A stretch of 21,526 nucleotides of DNA, taken from the NCBI GenBank assembly GCA_035720425.1, contig DASTOB010000109.1, positions 1 to 21,526 of the forward strand. Reading direction: 5' to 3'. Origin of the DNA: DASTOB01 sp035720425. Lineage in GTDB: Bacteria > Chloroflexota > Limnocylindria > Limnocylindrales > CSP1-4. The translations under genes were made by a program, and so were the position numbers. This document shows positions 14,048 through 20,581 of this stretch, in pieces (position 1 is the stretch's first letter; each line of letters starts with the position of its first letter). The notes beneath the pieces were generated by a model, which saw nothing but the letters and a program-made list of their open reading frames with translations, did not search any database and was not told the origin of the DNA.

Positions 14048-15712
14048 TCAGCGTGTCGGGTCTCCGACGACGCGACTGAGTCGGCGGATGTCGCGGGCCC
14101 GGAGGAGCGGGCTGACGATCACTCGTGCCACGTCCGGGCTGCCAGTCTCGAGCGGGACCGTGCTGACGACGAGGTCGACGCCGCTCTCGTCGAGCGCCCC
14201 TTCGTACGCCGCCTTCGACACGACCCGGACGATCTCGAGTTGCGGAAACTCGGCGAGCAGGCGTGACACGAGGATCCAGGCGGTCGCCACGCCGGCCGGG
14301 CAGACGACCGCTACCCGAACGGTCGATCGCAGGCGGTTGCGCTCGAGCGACCCGGCGAGGTACATCGTCAGGAACCCGACCTCCTCCTCGGGCACATCGC
14401 TTCCGGCCACGGGACCGAGGTCGGCCAGGATCGAAGCCGCCACGTCATACACGTCCGGGTAACGATCGCGCACCTCCTGCTGGAGCGGATTGCTGATCGG
14501 CAGCCCGTAGCGGAGCCGGAGGCGAAGCCGGTGGGCGTGCTCCACGAGGCTCCGGCGGAGGCGGTCGTCGTCGGCCAGCGCCGGGTGGAGGCGCATCGCG
14601 GCGGCGGAGATGATCGCGTCGATGAGCCCGACGTCGGCGGGTTCGGGCGTCGCCGGCTCATCCGACAGTTCCACGAATCCGAGCAGGAACTCCGTGATCG
14701 AGGCCACATCCGCGTCGGCCCAGCTCGACTCGAAGACGGCCTCGACGTCGGCCGCGATCCGAGTCGCGGCGTCCGCGACCGGGTGATCCATGAGCGATCG
14801 AAGTTGGCCGCCCTCGAGGCTGGCGGATCGGCCCTCGCGCACGCGTCGGGTGACGATGGCGAGGTAGATCGCCGCAGTCATGACCATCGGGTCGACGGGA
14901 TCGAGCGTGCGCAGCTGCTTGGCCAGGATCGACCGGTGGGTCGGCAGGTCGAGCTCGCGAACGAGGGGGATGAGGCCGTCCGCCCGATCGGTTTGGGTCG
15001 ATGTCTCGGGGGTCGGCGCCGAGCGGCTCGCGCCGGATTCGACGAGTGCGAGGAGCACGTCCGGGTCGACGGTCTCGAGCAGGACGGCGAGCAGACCCTT
15101 GCGGATGTCGATTTCCGTGCCCCGGACGACAAGCCCGGAGCCGGGCATGCGCTGGAGATGGAGCTGGTGGCGCTCGAGCCACGGTTCGGCCGCCCGGACG
15201 TCGCGCCGGACGGTAGGCCGCGACACGCCGAACTCCCGCTCCAGGTCCTCCAGACGGATCGCGCGCGGGGCGGCATCGAGGAGCGCCGCGATCGCGCGCT
15301 GACGCCGTTCCGTGGCGTCGACGACCGCCGGGCCGGGGTAGTCGTTGAGCCGTTCGAGCAGCGCCGCCCGCGCCGCCGGCTCCCCGTCGACCCACGCCCC
15401 GACGCCGCGACGGAGGACGAGGCGGAGGCCGGCCGGTCTGGCAACGGCCTCGATCGACGGGAGGTTGTAGCGGACGACGCGGGGCGTCAGGCCGACCGAG
15501 ACCGCGATCTCCTCGACCGTCGCCGGTTCGGTCGACTCGAGCAGGTGACGGGCGATCCTCGCCTGGCGGCTGTCGAGGGGCACGCCGGGTTGGGCGCCGG
15601 ATAGGCCGCCGGGCTCGCCGGACCGGCCGCCGGGTTCGCCGGACCGGCCGTCGGGCTCACCGGACCGGACGCTCTCCGGCGCATCCACATCGGAACGGTG
15701 ATCCGTACGCAC
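14048..15712 (-). CDS. mtlR: MtlR-like PRD-containing transcription activator
   Basis: This 554-aa regulator probably activates the PTS operon under phosphorylation control. It has two helix-turn-helix regions (about residues 46-108; about 135-198 with LEDLEREFGVSRPTVRRDV), two PTS-regulation-like domains (about 245-345 and 365-465, with ISNPLQQEVRDRYPDVYDVA), and a C-terminal EIIB(Gat)-like domain with C471 in VVCPAGVATAWIL. The EIIA(Mtl) domain that ends Bacillus MtlR is missing (about 690 aa there). In the second PRD the usual His in the E-x-G-Y-x-x-x-H stretch appears to be Tyr451 (EVGFLTMYL), while H392 and H394 remain. Residues 17-39 are a 7-aa repeat (SGEPGGR). The GTG at 15712 follows TACAGT by 6 nt, so the mRNA looks leaderless. 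It lies directly upstream of EIIC on the same strand. Confidence 0.88.
   Translation of the reverse strand: MRTDHRSDVDAPESVRSGEPDGRSGEPGGRSGEPGGLSGAQPGVPLDSRQARIARHLLESTEPATVEEIAVSVGLTPRVVRYNLPSIEAVARPAGLRLVLRRGVGAWVDGEPAARAALLERLNDYPGPAVVDATERRQRAIAALLDAAPRAIRLEDLEREFGVSRPTVRRDVRAAEPWLERHQLHLQRMPGSGLVVRGTEIDIRKGLLAVLLETVDPDVLLALVESGASRSAPTPETSTQTDRADGLIPLVRELDLPTHRSILAKQLRTLDPVDPMVMTAAIYLAIVTRRVREGRSASLEGGQLRSLMDHPVADAATRIAADVEAVFESSWADADVASITEFLLGFVELSDEPATPEPADVGLIDAIISAAAMRLHPALADDDRLRRSLVEHAHRLRLRLRYGLPISNPLQQEVRDRYPDVYDVAASILADLGPVAGSDVPEEEVGFLTMYLAGSLERNRLRSTVRVAVVCPAGVATAWILVSRLLAEFPQLEIVRVVSKAAYEGALDESGVDLVVSTVPLETGSPDVARVIVSPLLRARDIRRLSRVVGDPTR
15605..15667 (-). repeat. 21-nt tandem repeat, three copies, in the mtlR 5' end
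   Basis: Three consecutive 21-nt units (15605-15625, 15626-15646, 15647-15667) differ at few positions and encode Ser-Gly-Glu-Pro-Gly/Asp-Gly-Arg/Leu. The unit length keeps the frame. It lengthens a disordered N-terminus ahead of the first DNA-binding domain. Confidence 0.8.
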
Positions 15713-15748
15713 GCCACCACTGTACGGAGCTGCGCTCCACCCGTCGAT
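15713..15748 (-). promoter_or_regulatory. mtlR leaderless promoter with embedded dyad
   Basis: On the minus strand TACAGT (15724-15719) ends 6 nt before the GTG at 15712. TCGACG (15748-15743) lies 17-18 nt upstream as a fair -35. Between them GGAGC and GCTCC (15726-15730 and 15734-15738) form a perfect dyad around 3 nt, a candidate operator. Confidence 0.5.
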
Positions 15749-15854
15749 CCGAGGCGCCGATCGTCGGTCAGCGTCCAGCGTGTGCTCGCCGCGACCTTCG
15801 ATTCGTTAACGCGGTGATGGCCTGCCGTTGACGTCCCAGCCCGATGCTGCCCTC

Positions 15855-16385
15855 ATGCCCCCCATGCAGCGGCCGCCCGACCCGATGACCTCGGACGCGA
15901 CGCGCCCCCGGGAGGGCGTCGTTACGCTCCACGGATCGTTCGAGGTGCTCCTCCCCTCGGGCGATCGGTGGACGCGGGCGGCCGATACACGGGAGATCTC
16001 TCAGGCCGGCTCCGGATCACTGATCCCGACCGCCGACAGCCTGAGCGAACTCGCTTCGTTCGTCGAGGCGTTCGGCGCCGTACCAAAGCGGCGACCGTCG
16101 CGCTGGGCGGCGCCGGCCTTCGCCCGCGAAGTGGAACGGGTGCGCTCACAGCTTCGACCGATTCGCACGCCTGACGCGCTCACGGCATCCTTCGCCCGAG
16201 AGGCGTCGTTCGTCGGTCCGAGCATGACTGCGACCTCGATCGGAGCAGCGGCCGTGGCCTCAAGCCCGATCGCCACAGCCTATGCGCTCCGATGGCTCGA
16301 GATCGTCGATGGTAGAGCCCGACCTGGTTGGTGCGCCTGGCTTGCCGGGTATCACTCCATCCCGGTTCAGCCGTCCCACGGTTGA
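15855..16385 (+). CDS. 176-aa protein of unknown function ending in a repeat unit
   Basis: The product was not recognised. Its middle reads as plausible soluble coding sequence (VVTLHGSFEVLLPSGDRW, SLSELASFVEAFGAVPKRR, and a helix-rich AFAREVERVRSQL), and its third codon positions look less GC-rich than in neighbouring genes. The ATG at 15855 is preferred because GATGCT, a -10-like word, ends 6 nt upstream; a TTG at 15828 and ATGs at 15864 and 15885 are alternatives. The last residues, QPSHG, and the TGA come from the first unit of the 51-nt repeat array, so the original C-terminus may be lost. It is divergent from mtlR and lies 182 nt before the XRE regulator. It may be a degenerate gene. 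Confidence 0.5.
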   Translation: MPPMQRPPDPMTSDATRPREGVVTLHGSFEVLLPSGDRWTRAADTREISQAGSGSLIPTADSLSELASFVEAFGAVPKRRPSRWAAPAFAREVERVRSQLRPIRTPDALTASFAREASFVGPSMTATSIGAAAVASSPIATAYALRWLEIVDGRARPGWCAWLAGYHSIPVQPSHG

Positions 16386-16539
16386 CCGCGACGAATTCGG
16401 GCTCACACCGATCCCGTTCAGCCGTCCCACGGCTGACCGCGACGAATTCGGGCTCACACCCGTCCCGTTCAGCCGTCCCACGGTTGACCGCGACCGACCG
16501 GCCTCGGATCCCGTCCCGTTCAACCGTCCCACGAGTAAG
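16361..16539 (+). repeat. 51-nt hairpin repeat array 1 (3.5 units)
   Basis: Units at 16361-16412 (52 nt), 16413-16463, 16464-16514 and a partial one at 16515-16539. Each begins CCCGTTCAGCCGTCCCACGG; units 1 and 2 share the GACGAATTCGGGCTCACACC tail, while unit 3 has a different tail. Within a unit CAGCCG and CGGCTG (or CGGTTG, using a G-T pair) flank a TCCCA loop, giving a hairpin. A TGA follows the hairpin, and the first unit's TGA ends the upstream ORF. Confidence 0.85.
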
Positions 16540-16567
16540 TGACTGATGAGACCGGCGAAAGGTTCCG

Positions 16568-17281
16568 ATGAGCGGCCGAGGTCATCATCGGCCAATGGCC
16601 GCTTCGGAAAGGATGGTCGCCGCCGCGGGTCGACGTGCGCACCGCGATCGCGTGGACCTCGGGCAGGAACTTCGCGATGCGCGCGTGTCCGCCGGCCTCA
16701 GTCAAATCCGAGTCGCGGCGTCGATCGGGGTCTCGGCATCGGAGGTAGGCCGCATCGAGCGCGGCGAAGCCCCGTGGGTTTCGCTCGACGTCCTCTCCAA
16801 GTTCGGGGCGGCCGTCGGTTTGGATGTTCGACTGCGCGCGTACCCAGGCGGGTCACCGCTCCGAGATGAGGCGCACATCGCACTGCTCGCAGCGTTTCGA
16901 ACTGTTCTGAACCCGAGGCTGTCGTTCAGGGCAGAAGTGCCGGTATCGGACTCCGGAGACCTGCGGGCATGGGACGGCGTTGTCGGCGGCGCCGGTGACC
17001 CGATCGGTGTCGAGGCCGAGATGGCCATCCGGGACTGGCAGCGACTCAACCGCCGTCTCGCGTTGAAGCTGCGCGACGGAAGTCTGACTCGGATCATCCT
17101 GCTCGTGGCTGATACTCGAACCAATCGGGCCGCGCTGGCTGCCGCTGCACCGATGATCGAGTCTGCGTTCCCGATCCAGGCAACAGCCGCGCTCACCGCA
17201 CTCAGGGAGGGCCGGGATCCGGGCGGGTCGTCGCTCATCGTGATGCGGGTTCCGCCCCTCGCTCACCCGCCCCACGGCTGA
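16568..17281 (+). CDS. XRE-type helix-turn-helix protein with conserved C-terminal domain of unknown role
   Basis: This 237-aa protein has a Cro/C1-type helix-turn-helix (about residues 31-90: LGQELRDARVSAGLSQIRVA, then EVGRIERGEAPW). The C-terminal domain (about 98-228) has spaced charged residues in strand-like settings: D131-LRAWD136, VEAE (148-151), RLALKLRDG with K167, and ILLVADTRTNRAAL. This order resembles restriction-endonuclease-like (PD-(D/E)XK-type) folds of the kind seen in AbiEi-like proteins, but that is an inference from motif order. The ATG at 16568 follows a weak GAAAGG (16557-16562). The end (PPLAHPPHG, stop at 17279) is formed by the first unit of the second 51-nt repeat array. 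With the 176-aa gene it forms a small cassette bracketed by related repeats. Confidence 0.82.
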   Translation: MSGRGHHRPMAASERMVAAAGRRAHRDRVDLGQELRDARVSAGLSQIRVAASIGVSASEVGRIERGEAPWVSLDVLSKFGAAVGLDVRLRAYPGGSPLRDEAHIALLAAFRTVLNPRLSFRAEVPVSDSGDLRAWDGVVGGAGDPIGVEAEMAIRDWQRLNRRLALKLRDGSLTRIILLVADTRTNRAALAAAAPMIESAFPIQATAALTALREGRDPGGSSLIVMRVPPLAHPPHG

Positions 17282-17590
17282 ACGCGACGTGTCGGCCCCG
17301 TTCCGCCCCTCTTTCACCCGCCCCACGGCTGAACCCGATACCCCGAGCCCCGAACCCGTCCCGTTCACCCGCCCCACGGCTGAACGCGACGTGTCGGCCC
17401 CGTTCCGCCCCTCTTCCACCCGCCCCACGGCTGAACGCGACGTGTCGGCCCCGTTCTGCCCCTCGTTCACTCGTCCCACGGCTGAACCCGACGCCCCGAG
17501 CCCCGCCCACGTCGCCGCCGCTCGCCCCACGAGCAGCCGGAGCACCGCGGACGCCGCCCACGTCGCCGCTGCTCGCCCCACGAGCAGCCG
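17264..17590 (+). repeat. 51-nt hairpin repeat array 2 (about 6.4 units)
   Basis: Units start at 17264, 17315, 17366, 17417 and 17468, each with CACCCGCCCCACGGCTGAAC or a near copy. The 51-nt phase continues through two further copies of a different block at 17505-17539 and 17556-17590. The CCCCA (or TCCCA) loop is constant while the stem changes from TCACCCG/CGGCTGA (one mismatch) to GCTGCTCG/CGAGCAGC (8 of 8 pairs, 17568-17588). The first unit supplies the XRE gene's stop. Confidence 0.85.
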
Positions 17591-17673
17591 CGCGCCAGTA
17601 ACGAGCCCCAGCCCAGCCCTCCCGCCCAGACCCCCACCACAGGACCCCACACCCCTGGAACCCGCCCCGCCGC
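17591..17673 (-). other. C-rich tract upstream of proS with G-quadruplex potential on the minus strand
   Basis: This stretch has very few G on the plus strand but many C-runs. On the minus strand 17606-17627 gives five runs of three or four G with 1-2-nt spacers, matching the usual quadruplex pattern, and further G-runs continue to 17668. It lies directly upstream of the proS -10 box. No gene is seen. Confidence 0.5.
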
Positions 17674-17686
17674 TATCCTTCGCGCC
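17674..17686 (+). promoter_or_regulatory. -10 box for a leaderless proS transcript
   Basis: TATCCT at 17674-17679 ends 7 nt before the ATG at 17687, the spacing expected when transcription starts at the A of the start codon. No Shine-Dalgarno is present and no clear -35 is seen. Confidence 0.6.
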
Positions 17687-19381
17687 ATGCGCCTGAGCCA
17701 GCTCTTCTTCACCACGCTCCGCGACGACCCGTCCGACGCGGAGATGCCGTCCCACCGACTCCTCCTCCGCGCCGGCTACGTCCGACAGCTCGGCGCCGGC
17801 ATCTACTCCCTCCTGCCGCTCGGCTACCGCGTCAACAAGCGCGTCGAGCAGGTGATCCGCGAAGAGATCGACCGCATCGGCGGCCAGGAGATGGAGATGC
17901 CGGTCGTCCACCCCGCGGACGTCTGGCGGCGGAGCGGCCGCTACGAGAGCGTCGGCCCGGAGCTCGCCCGGTTCACCGACCGCGCCGACCGCGACATGGT
18001 CCTCGCCATGACCCACGAGGAGGTCGTCGCCGGGCTGCTCGCCGACATCGTCCGCAGCTATCGCCAGCTGCCGATGATCGTCTACCACTTCCAGACGAAG
18101 TTCCGCGACGAGCCGCGCAGCCGCGGCGGCCTGATCCGCGTCCGCGAGTTCGTCATGAAGGACTCGTACAGCTGCGATCGGGACGCGGCCGGGCTCGACC
18201 GGAGTTACCAGCTCCACTACGAGGCCTACGAGCGCATCTTCAAGCGCCTCGGCCTGACCACGATCGCGGTCAGCTCCGACGTCGGCATGATGGGCGGCAC
18301 GGGGGCGCACGAGTTCATGGTCCTCAACCCGGCCGGCGAGGACGTCCTCGTCCTGTGCGAGGCGTGCGGCTACGCGGCCAACCGCCAGGTCGCGAAGGCG
18401 CCCAAGAAGGACCCGCCCGCCGAGGACCCGCTGCCCCGCGAGGAGGTCGCCACTCCCGGCACGACGACCATCGCGACCCTCGCCCGTCATCTCGGGATCG
18501 GCGAGGACCGCACCGCCAAGGCCGCCTTCTTCGTGACCGCCGACGGCCGGCTCGTGACCGCCATCGTTCGCGGCGACCACGAGGTCAACGAGACGAAGCT
18601 CGTCAACGCGCTCAGGGCCACCGGCATCCGGCCGGCCCAGGTCGAGGAGATCAAGGCCGCCGGCATGGAGCCGGGCTACGGTTCCCCGATCGGTGCGCAC
18701 GACACGACCGTCGTGGTGGACGACCTCGTCGCCCGCTCGCCGAACCTCGTCGCCGGCGCGAACAAGGAGGGCTTCCATTTCCGGAACGTGAACGTCGGCC
18801 GAGACTTCACGCCGGACCTCATCGCCGACATCACGAACGTCCAGGAAGGCGACCCGTGCCCCCAGTGCGGCGGGCCGGTCATCCTGCGCAACGGGATCGA
18901 AGTCGGCAACATCTTCAAGCTCGGCACGAAGTACACCGACGCCTTCGGCGCGACGTACCTCGGCGAGGACGGCGAGGCCCACCCGATCGTGATGGGCTCG
19001 TACGGCATCGGGGTCGGGCGCAACGTGGCGTGCATCGTCGAGGCCCACCACGACGAGAAGGGCATCGTCTGGCCGGCCGAGGTCGCGCCGTATGCCGCCC
19101 ACCTCGTGGCGATCGGCGCGGCGAAGGATCCGCGGGTGACCGAGACGGCCGACCGCCTCCACCAGCTGTCGATCGACGCCGGCCGGGAGATCCTGTACGA
19201 CGATCGTGACGAGTCGCCCGGCGTGAAGTTCACCGACGCGGAGCTGCTCGGCATGCCAACGATCCTGACCGTCAGCCCGCGCTCCCTCGCGGCGGGCGGG
19301 GTCGAGGTGACCGATCGCGCGACGGGCGCCCGCGAGACGCGGCCGATCGAGGACGTCGAGGCGCTCGTTCGCGGTGCCTGA
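17687..19381 (+). CDS. proS: prolyl-tRNA synthetase (ProRS)
   Basis: This 564-aa class II synthetase charges tRNA(Pro) in the cytoplasm. Motif 2 is at about 138-160 (KFRDEPRSRGGLIRVREF), with the preceding THEEV at 109-113, and motif 3 near 436-445 (MGSYGIGVGR). The segment of about 220-400, including CEACGYAANRQ and DRTAKAAFF, is the bacterial insertion (INS) editing domain, which removes Ala mischarged on tRNA(Pro). A C-terminal anticodon-binding domain follows from about 465 (PYAAHLVAIGA). Length is normal for the bacterial type. The ATG at 17687 is placed by the upstream TATCCT and by the standard MRLSQLFFTTLRDDP opening. After a 90-nt T-poor leader comes a J-domain gene. Confidence 0.97.
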   Translation: MRLSQLFFTTLRDDPSDAEMPSHRLLLRAGYVRQLGAGIYSLLPLGYRVNKRVEQVIREEIDRIGGQEMEMPVVHPADVWRRSGRYESVGPELARFTDRADRDMVLAMTHEEVVAGLLADIVRSYRQLPMIVYHFQTKFRDEPRSRGGLIRVREFVMKDSYSCDRDAAGLDRSYQLHYEAYERIFKRLGLTTIAVSSDVGMMGGTGAHEFMVLNPAGEDVLVLCEACGYAANRQVAKAPKKDPPAEDPLPREEVATPGTTTIATLARHLGIGEDRTAKAAFFVTADGRLVTAIVRGDHEVNETKLVNALRATGIRPAQVEEIKAAGMEPGYGSPIGAHDTTVVVDDLVARSPNLVAGANKEGFHFRNVNVGRDFTPDLIADITNVQEGDPCPQCGGPVILRNGIEVGNIFKLGTKYTDAFGATYLGEDGEAHPIVMGSYGIGVGRNVACIVEAHHDEKGIVWPAEVAPYAAHLVAIGAAKDPRVTETADRLHQLSIDAGREILYDDRDESPGVKFTDAELLGMPTILTVSPRSLAAGGVEVTDRATGARETRPIEDVEALVRGA

Positions 19382-19471
19382 CGGGCGCCTGACGCACGGC
19401 CGACCGACCGGCTGACGACCGAACGACCGACCGAACGACGACCGAACGACCGAACGAACGACCGACGACCG
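19382..19471 (+). repeat. ACCGA-repeat leader of the second J-domain gene
   Basis: From about 19397 to the ATG at 19472 the sense strand is almost only G, A and C, built from GACCGA, GACCGAAC and GACGACCGA words with a single T. There is no Shine-Dalgarno and no -10 box. Such an unpaired leader could help ribosome binding. The first J-domain gene has a shorter CGACCGACCGACC (1385-1397) just before its ATG. Confidence 0.7.
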
Positions 19472-20557
19472 ATGCCACCGCGACCGACCCTTCCGGCGGA
19501 TGATCTCTACGCCCGGCTCGAGGTCCCGGTGAACGCCTCGCCGGAGGCGATCGAGGTTGCCTGGCGAGCCCTGCTCAAGCGCCACCATCCCGACATCGCC
19601 GGCGCCGACAACCTCGAAATCGCGAAGCGGATCAACGTCGCCCACGACTGGCTCAGCGACGCGGAGCTCCGCGCCCGCTACGACCGTGAGCGCCACCCGG
19701 GTGGACGTGGTGGACGAGGACGCGGCTCCCCGCGGGCGCCCGACTGGGCGCCGCGAGGCGGCACCGCGGAGCCGGCGCGCGAGCGGCCGCGACCTCCTCG
19801 GCCGGCCGACCCCGACGAGGCCCTCCGCCGGTTCGTCGACCGCGTCCGTCGGCTGACCCGCGACGAGCTCGATCGCCTGTCCGTGGCGGAGCCGCCGCCG
19901 ATCGCGTTCGTGGCGAGCATCCGCCGCTTCGTCGGTGCGGAACGGGCGGCGGCCCTCGACCGGTCGGAGGCGCTCGTGCGCGCCGCCGCGCCGCCCGAGG
20001 CATGGGCCGCCCTGCCGGTTCGCGACGCGATCCTGTCGGCCGCCCACGAGATCGTCCTCGCGCCGTTCCTCGACGAGCACCTCTCGGAGGCGTATCTCGA
20101 TCGGGCCCGCGACCGCCTGACCCGCTCGTGGGAGGCGGCGATCGACCAGCCACGCTACGGTCCTAACACGCCCGCCGTCCGGCGCGTGCTCGAGCGCGCG
20201 GCGCAGCTCACCCCGGACGAGCTGCGCACCCTCGCCCGGGCCGCCGGCCGCGCCCGGCTCGAGCCGGATCCGTGGCCGCGCGGCATCGATCCGATGGAGG
20301 ACGAAGTGTTCCGCGTGTCGACCGCGCTCGCCGCACGTGATGCCGCCGCCGCGCCGTCGCTGGCCGGCCTCGATCGGGTCACGGCGGCACGCGCCCGGCG
20401 GGTCCTCGGACGCGTCGCCCACGCCCACGTCCTGCGGCACGCGTTCCCTGCCGCGGCGTTCGCCGCCCTTGTCGAACCGTGGCGCATCGCGACCGGCGAC
20501 CCTGGCACCGGCCGGACGGCCGGCCCCATCCCGAATCCAACGGTCCGGCGCGCCTGA
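19472..20557 (+). CDS. J-domain protein with helical C-terminal region
   Basis: This 361-aa protein opens with a J domain (about residues 9-72) with HPD at 39-41 (KRHHPDIAG), so it probably partners an Hsp70. A Gly/Arg/Pro-rich linker (about 75-112) leads to a long, Ala/Arg/Leu-rich helical region (about 113-340) with no zinc finger, membrane helix or known substrate domain recognised. It is therefore a class C J-protein of unknown client. The ATG at 19472 has no Shine-Dalgarno; the ACCGA-repeat leader precedes it. It is unlike the first J-domain protein of this window in its C-terminus, which there is membrane-bound. It lies between proS and the sensor kinase, both on the same strand. Confidence 0.8.
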   Translation: MPPRPTLPADDLYARLEVPVNASPEAIEVAWRALLKRHHPDIAGADNLEIAKRINVAHDWLSDAELRARYDRERHPGGRGGRGRGSPRAPDWAPRGGTAEPARERPRPPRPADPDEALRRFVDRVRRLTRDELDRLSVAEPPPIAFVASIRRFVGAERAAALDRSEALVRAAAPPEAWAALPVRDAILSAAHEIVLAPFLDEHLSEAYLDRARDRLTRSWEAAIDQPRYGPNTPAVRRVLERAAQLTPDELRTLARAAGRARLEPDPWPRGIDPMEDEVFRVSTALAARDAAAAPSLAGLDRVTAARARRVLGRVAHAHVLRHAFPAAAFAALVEPWRIATGDPGTGRTAGPIPNPTVRRA

Positions 20558-20569
20558 CGCGCCCTGTGC

Positions 20570-20581
20570 GATCCTCCGGGC
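20570..20581 (+). promoter_or_regulatory. -10-like box before the histidine kinase gene
   Basis: GATCCT at 20570-20575 ends 6 nt before the GTG at 20582. It differs from the TATCCT of proS and the response regulator only in the first base, so it may drive a leaderless transcript. No -35 is clear. Confidence 0.35.

Noticed and set aside
16361..17590. A CRISPR array.
   Set aside because: Regular spacing is about 51 nt, but the would-be spacers are copies of each other and no cas genes are present.
16282..17696. Repeat-encoded proteins with PFSRPTADRDEFG-like or PFTRPTAERDVSA-like units across the 51-nt arrays.
   Set aside because: 51 is a multiple of three, so any frame stays open. The units carry TGA stops in the frame of the real genes, and structure rather than protein is conserved. 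No start signals were seen.
20547..20563. Terminator hairpin at the end of the second J-domain gene (GGCGCG and CGCGCC around 5 nt).
   Set aside because: Only 6 bp, overlaps the stop codon and has no T-run; at this GC content such short stems are expected by chance.
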